DNA of 64,000 bases from Streptomyces sp. M41(2017) (lineage in GTDB: Bacteria; Actinomycetota; Actinomycetes; Streptomycetales; Streptomycetaceae): the NCBI RefSeq assembly GCF_002078175.1, contig NZ_MWFK01000001.1, positions 2,356,001 to 2,420,000 on the forward strand. Direction: 5' to 3'. The notes below the pieces were generated by a model that was not told the origin of the DNA, did no database searches, and was given only the letters and a program-made list of their open reading frames with translations. This document shows, piece by piece, positions 61,475-64,000 of this stretch. Position 1 is the stretch's first letter. Each line of letters starts with the position of its first letter. The position numbers and the translations under genes are program-made.

Positions 61475-62224
61475 ATGTCACCGACTCCGGAGCAACGCCG
61501 TGCGGCCCGGCACCAGCTCGGCACCGGCACGAGCGCTTCCACGGCCCGGCGCGGACCGTCCGGCGGGCGCAAGAAGCCGATCACGGTCGAGGCCATCATC
61601 GGCACCGCCTTCGCCATCGTCGAGGCGGAGGGGTACGAGGCCCTCACGATGCGGCGGGTGGCCACCGCGCTGGAGACCGGGCCGTCGTCGCTCTACGCCC
61701 ACGTGGTCAACAAGGAGGACCTGGACGAGCTGCTCATCGGCCGGCTCTGCGCCGGGATCGAGCTGCCGGAGCCGGATCCCGCGCTCTGGCGGGAGCAGCT
61801 CGTCGACGTGTGCACCCAGCTGCGTGACCAGTACCTGCGGTACCCGGGCATCTCCCGCGCGGCCATCGCCGCCGCCCCGTCGAACCTGGAGACGCTGCGC
61901 GTCGGCGAGGGCATGCTCGCGCTCCTGCTCGCCGGAGGCGTCGACCCGCAGATCGCCGCCTGGGCCCTCGACTCGCTGTCGCTGTACGTCAACGCCTACA
62001 GCCTCGAGGTCGCCCTGGTGAACAGCCGGCTCGGCCGCGGTGAGGACGAGTGGGTCGTGAGCCGCGAGGAACTGCTGCGCCGGTTCGCCGCCCTGCCCGA
62101 CGACACCTTCCCGCACACGAAGCGCCACGCCGCCGAACTCACCGCCGGAACGGTCCACGACCGCTTCGACTTCACCCTCCGCCTGATGATCGACGGGCTC
62201 CCGGGGGCGCGGCGCGACGGCTGA
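61475..62224 (+). CDS. TetR-family repressor
   Basis: 249 residues. After a basic tail, HTH at about residues 35-80 (IIGTAFAIVEAEGYEALTMRRVATALETGPSSLYAHV...), then a C-terminal domain of the TetR_C class-1 type (tetracycline-repressor-like). Expected to bind the four GAAC/GTTC sites and repress the exporter and itself. The -10 lies 6 bases from the ATG, so the message is probably leaderless. Confidence 0.92.
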   Translation: MSPTPEQRRAARHQLGTGTSASTARRGPSGGRKKPITVEAIIGTAFAIVEAEGYEALTMRRVATALETGPSSLYAHVVNKEDLDELLIGRLCAGIELPEPDPALWREQLVDVCTQLRDQYLRYPGISRAAIAAAPSNLETLRVGEGMLALLLAGGVDPQIAAWALDSLSLYVNAYSLEVALVNSRLGRGEDEWVVSREELLRRFAALPDDTFPHTKRHAAELTAGTVHDRFDFTLRLMIDGLPGARRDG

Positions 62225-62264
62225 GGCGGCGGGGCGTCCGACGGTCGGGGCGGCGGCCGGTGGC

Positions 62265-63827
62265 TCAGTGGCCCTCCTTGTCGTGGGCCGAGACCGGGAT
62301 CGTCTCCTTGCGGAAGAAGGCCGGGCGGAACGCGCCGTACAGGAGCATCAGGACGGCGCCGACGAGCAGCGCTCCGATGCCGGTCACGAAGACGCCGCCG
62401 AGCTGCCAGTGCGGCGGGAACGGCAGGGTCCACGACGTGCTGCCGTAGTCGGCGGCGGAGTAGACGATGCAGGCGTTGATGAAGAAGTAGAGCAGCATCG
62501 CGCCGCCCAGGCCCGGCATGATGCCCCGGGTCCAGAGATCGCGTGGGCTGCGGGTGAGGACCCTGCGGTAGTACCAGACACAGGCGAAGCCGGTGAGGCC
62601 GTAGTAGAAGGCGATCATCAGGCCCACGGAGCCGATGGAGTCGGCGAGGACGTTCTCGCTGACCTGCGTCAGCATCACGTAGAAGGCGATCGAGGCGATG
62701 CCCATGCCGACGGTGGACCAGGTCGGGGTGAGGAAGCGCGGGTGGATGCGTGCGAAGCGCTGCGGGATGGCCTTGAACGCTGCCATGGAGAGGGTCGTGC
62801 GGGCCGTGGGCAGGATGGTCGTCTGGGTGGAGGCCGCGGCCGAGGTGAGGACCATGACGATCAGGAGCTTGGTGGCGACCTGGCCCCAGCCCCCGTCGCC
62901 GAACACCTCGGAGCCGAGGCTGGACAGGACGTCCCCGGAGTTGTCGGGGTTGCCGAGGCCGATGCCCTTGTCGCCGACGCCGGCGAACGACTGCGCGGAC
63001 GTCGTGACCATCAGGTAGACGAGCAGCAGGACCACGGTGGAGATGACGGCGGCGCGGCCCGGGGTGCGGTCGCGGTCGGCGGTCTCCTCGTTCACGGACA
63101 CGGCGGTGTCCCAGCCCCAGTAGATGAAGACCCCGGCGAGGATGGACTTGGTCAGGTCGTCGAACGAGTTGATCTCGAAGGGGTTGAACCACGACCAGGA
63201 GACCTCGGAGGAGACGGCCGGGGCCGTGCCGCCGTACACCTTGACCAGGGCGGTGACCGCCAGCAGGACCAGCACCACGACCTCGATGGTGAGCAGCGCC
63301 TTCTGCAGGTTGGCCGACAGCTCGATGCCGATGTAGCAGATCAGGGTCATCAGGGCGATCCACACGACGCCGACGAAGGTGACCCAGAACGTGTTCTGCG
63401 CGAGCCCGTCCGCGCCGATCAGCTGGAAGCCGTACGCGCCCGCGATCTGCGCCAGGTTGGCCATCACGATGATGTCGGCGGCGATGATGCCCCATCCGCC
63501 GAGCCAACCGGTGCGGGGGCCGAACGCGCGGGACGCCCAGGTGAACGTGGTGCCGCAGTCGGGATCGGCCCGGTTCAGTTCCTTGTAGCCGTAGGCGATC
63601 AGGAACATCGGGACGAAGGCGAGCACGATGATGATGGGCGACTGGAAGCCCACGATGCCCACGATGACGCCGAGGGTCGCGGCGAGGCTGTAGGCGGGGG
63701 CGGTGGAGGCCAGCCCGATCACCGTGCTGGAGAACAGGCCCAGGGCGCCGCCCTTCAGGCCCTTGTCCGTGGCTCCCGGTCCCTGCGGGGGGAGCGGCGC
63801 GGGCGGCGGGACGGATGGTGAGCTCAT
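62265..63827 (-). CDS. APC-superfamily amino-acid/polyamine permease
   Basis: 520 residues with about 12 membrane helices. GALGLFSSTVIGLASTAPAYSLA is the typical helix 1 substrate segment, GVFIYWGWDTAVSVNEE the helix 6 unwound region. Likely amino-acid or amine importer; substrate unknown. The ATG at 63827 has GGAGG about 10 bases upstream; an ATG at 63890 would add low-complexity sequence. Convergent with tetR. Confidence 0.9.
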   Translation of the reverse strand: MSSPSVPPPAPLPPQGPGATDKGLKGGALGLFSSTVIGLASTAPAYSLAATLGVIVGIVGFQSPIIIVLAFVPMFLIAYGYKELNRADPDCGTTFTWASRAFGPRTGWLGGWGIIAADIIVMANLAQIAGAYGFQLIGADGLAQNTFWVTFVGVVWIALMTLICYIGIELSANLQKALLTIEVVVLVLLAVTALVKVYGGTAPAVSSEVSWSWFNPFEINSFDDLTKSILAGVFIYWGWDTAVSVNEETADRDRTPGRAAVISTVVLLLVYLMVTTSAQSFAGVGDKGIGLGNPDNSGDVLSSLGSEVFGDGGWGQVATKLLIVMVLTSAAASTQTTILPTARTTLSMAAFKAIPQRFARIHPRFLTPTWSTVGMGIASIAFYVMLTQVSENVLADSIGSVGLMIAFYYGLTGFACVWYYRRVLTRSPRDLWTRGIMPGLGGAMLLYFFINACIVYSAADYGSTSWTLPFPPHWQLGGVFVTGIGALLVGAVLMLLYGAFRPAFFRKETIPVSAHDKEGH

Positions 63828-63947
63828 GACGCCCTCCGGAACCTCGTGGCGCCCGCTGGTGCTGGACCGGGCGCCCGCTCTCCTCAGCATGGACCCGCGG
63901 GGCTCCGGGGGCGATCCGTGCGGCGGACGGTTCCCGGACCGGTGGGG

Positions 63948-64000
63948 TCAGGCGAGCGCCGCGGTGACGTCCAGGGCCCGCAGATGCTGCGGATTCAGGA
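63948..64000 (-). CDS. C-terminal end of a gene cut by the window edge
   Basis: Seventeen codons on the minus strand (…LNPQHLRALDVTAALA, stop) before the window end, with the GC-rich third positions expected of a gene upstream of the permease. Too short to identify. Confidence 0.4.
   Translation of the reverse strand, partial: LNPQHLRALDVTAALA

Overview
The window is high-GC actinobacterial chromosome, almost certainly Streptomyces. Gene content and order on both sides of the island (Tad-type secretion genes, DECH helicase, bldG, its anti-sigma partner, hppA, a lipoprotein, a methyltransferase, topA, an MFS-Tmk fusion, DNA polymerase III delta', a secreted aminopeptidase-like hydrolase, tRNA-Thr) match the bldG-topA neighbourhood of Streptomyces genomes as I remember it. 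Frequent GTG/TTG starts, ATGA-type overlaps and hairpin terminators without U-tracts fit this.

Layout. 1-7.1 kb: a SulP transporter/beta-carbonic anhydrase fusion (cut by the window start), a polysaccharide-deacetylase-like lipoprotein, a CooC/MinD-like P-loop ATPase divergent from a Fic-like protein, and a HAD phosphatase. 7.7-13.3 kb: a compact Tad/type IVc pilus-like operon (CpaE-, TadA-, TadB-, TadC-like proteins, DUF4244 pilin-like peptide, two TadE-like proteins), convergent with a DECH-box helicase. 15.9-33 kb: core chromosomal genes from bldG to tRNA-Thr(CGT).

33.09-59.85 kb is a genomic island of about 26.7 kb integrated in the 3' part of tRNA-Thr. It is bounded by a perfect 43-bp direct repeat (33091-33133 and 59812-59854). 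Just inside both ends lies a shared 17-bp repeat that could be an integrase arm site. The island encodes a tyrosine integrase that seems to lack its N-terminal arm-binding region, a NucS/DUF91-like nuclease with a DUF5655-like tail, an XRE-WD40 protein with 14 blades but no NTPase, and two unrecognised proteins. Its right half is a large defence cluster on the + strand: C5-cytosine methyltransferase, Vsr-like endonuclease, MORC-like GHKL ATPase with a zinc ribbon, Mrr-type nuclease/SF2 helicase, an unrecognised 218-residue protein, a 1098-residue HsdM-like N6-adenine methyltransferase with a HEPN-like R-x4-H motif and zinc ribbon, then drmA-drmB-drmC, the core of DISARM. The expected DISARM class partners (DrmD or DrmE) are absent. 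This is either an undescribed DISARM variant or two systems abutting, and it is the main find. I see no replication, transfer or excisionase gene in the island.

59.9-64 kb resumes the chromosome: the original tRNA-Thr terminator, a 14-TM-type MFS exporter divergent from a TetR regulator with four 11-bp operator-like palindromes between them, an APC-family permease, and the 3' tip of another gene. Family and function names rest on motifs read by eye; no database search was run.
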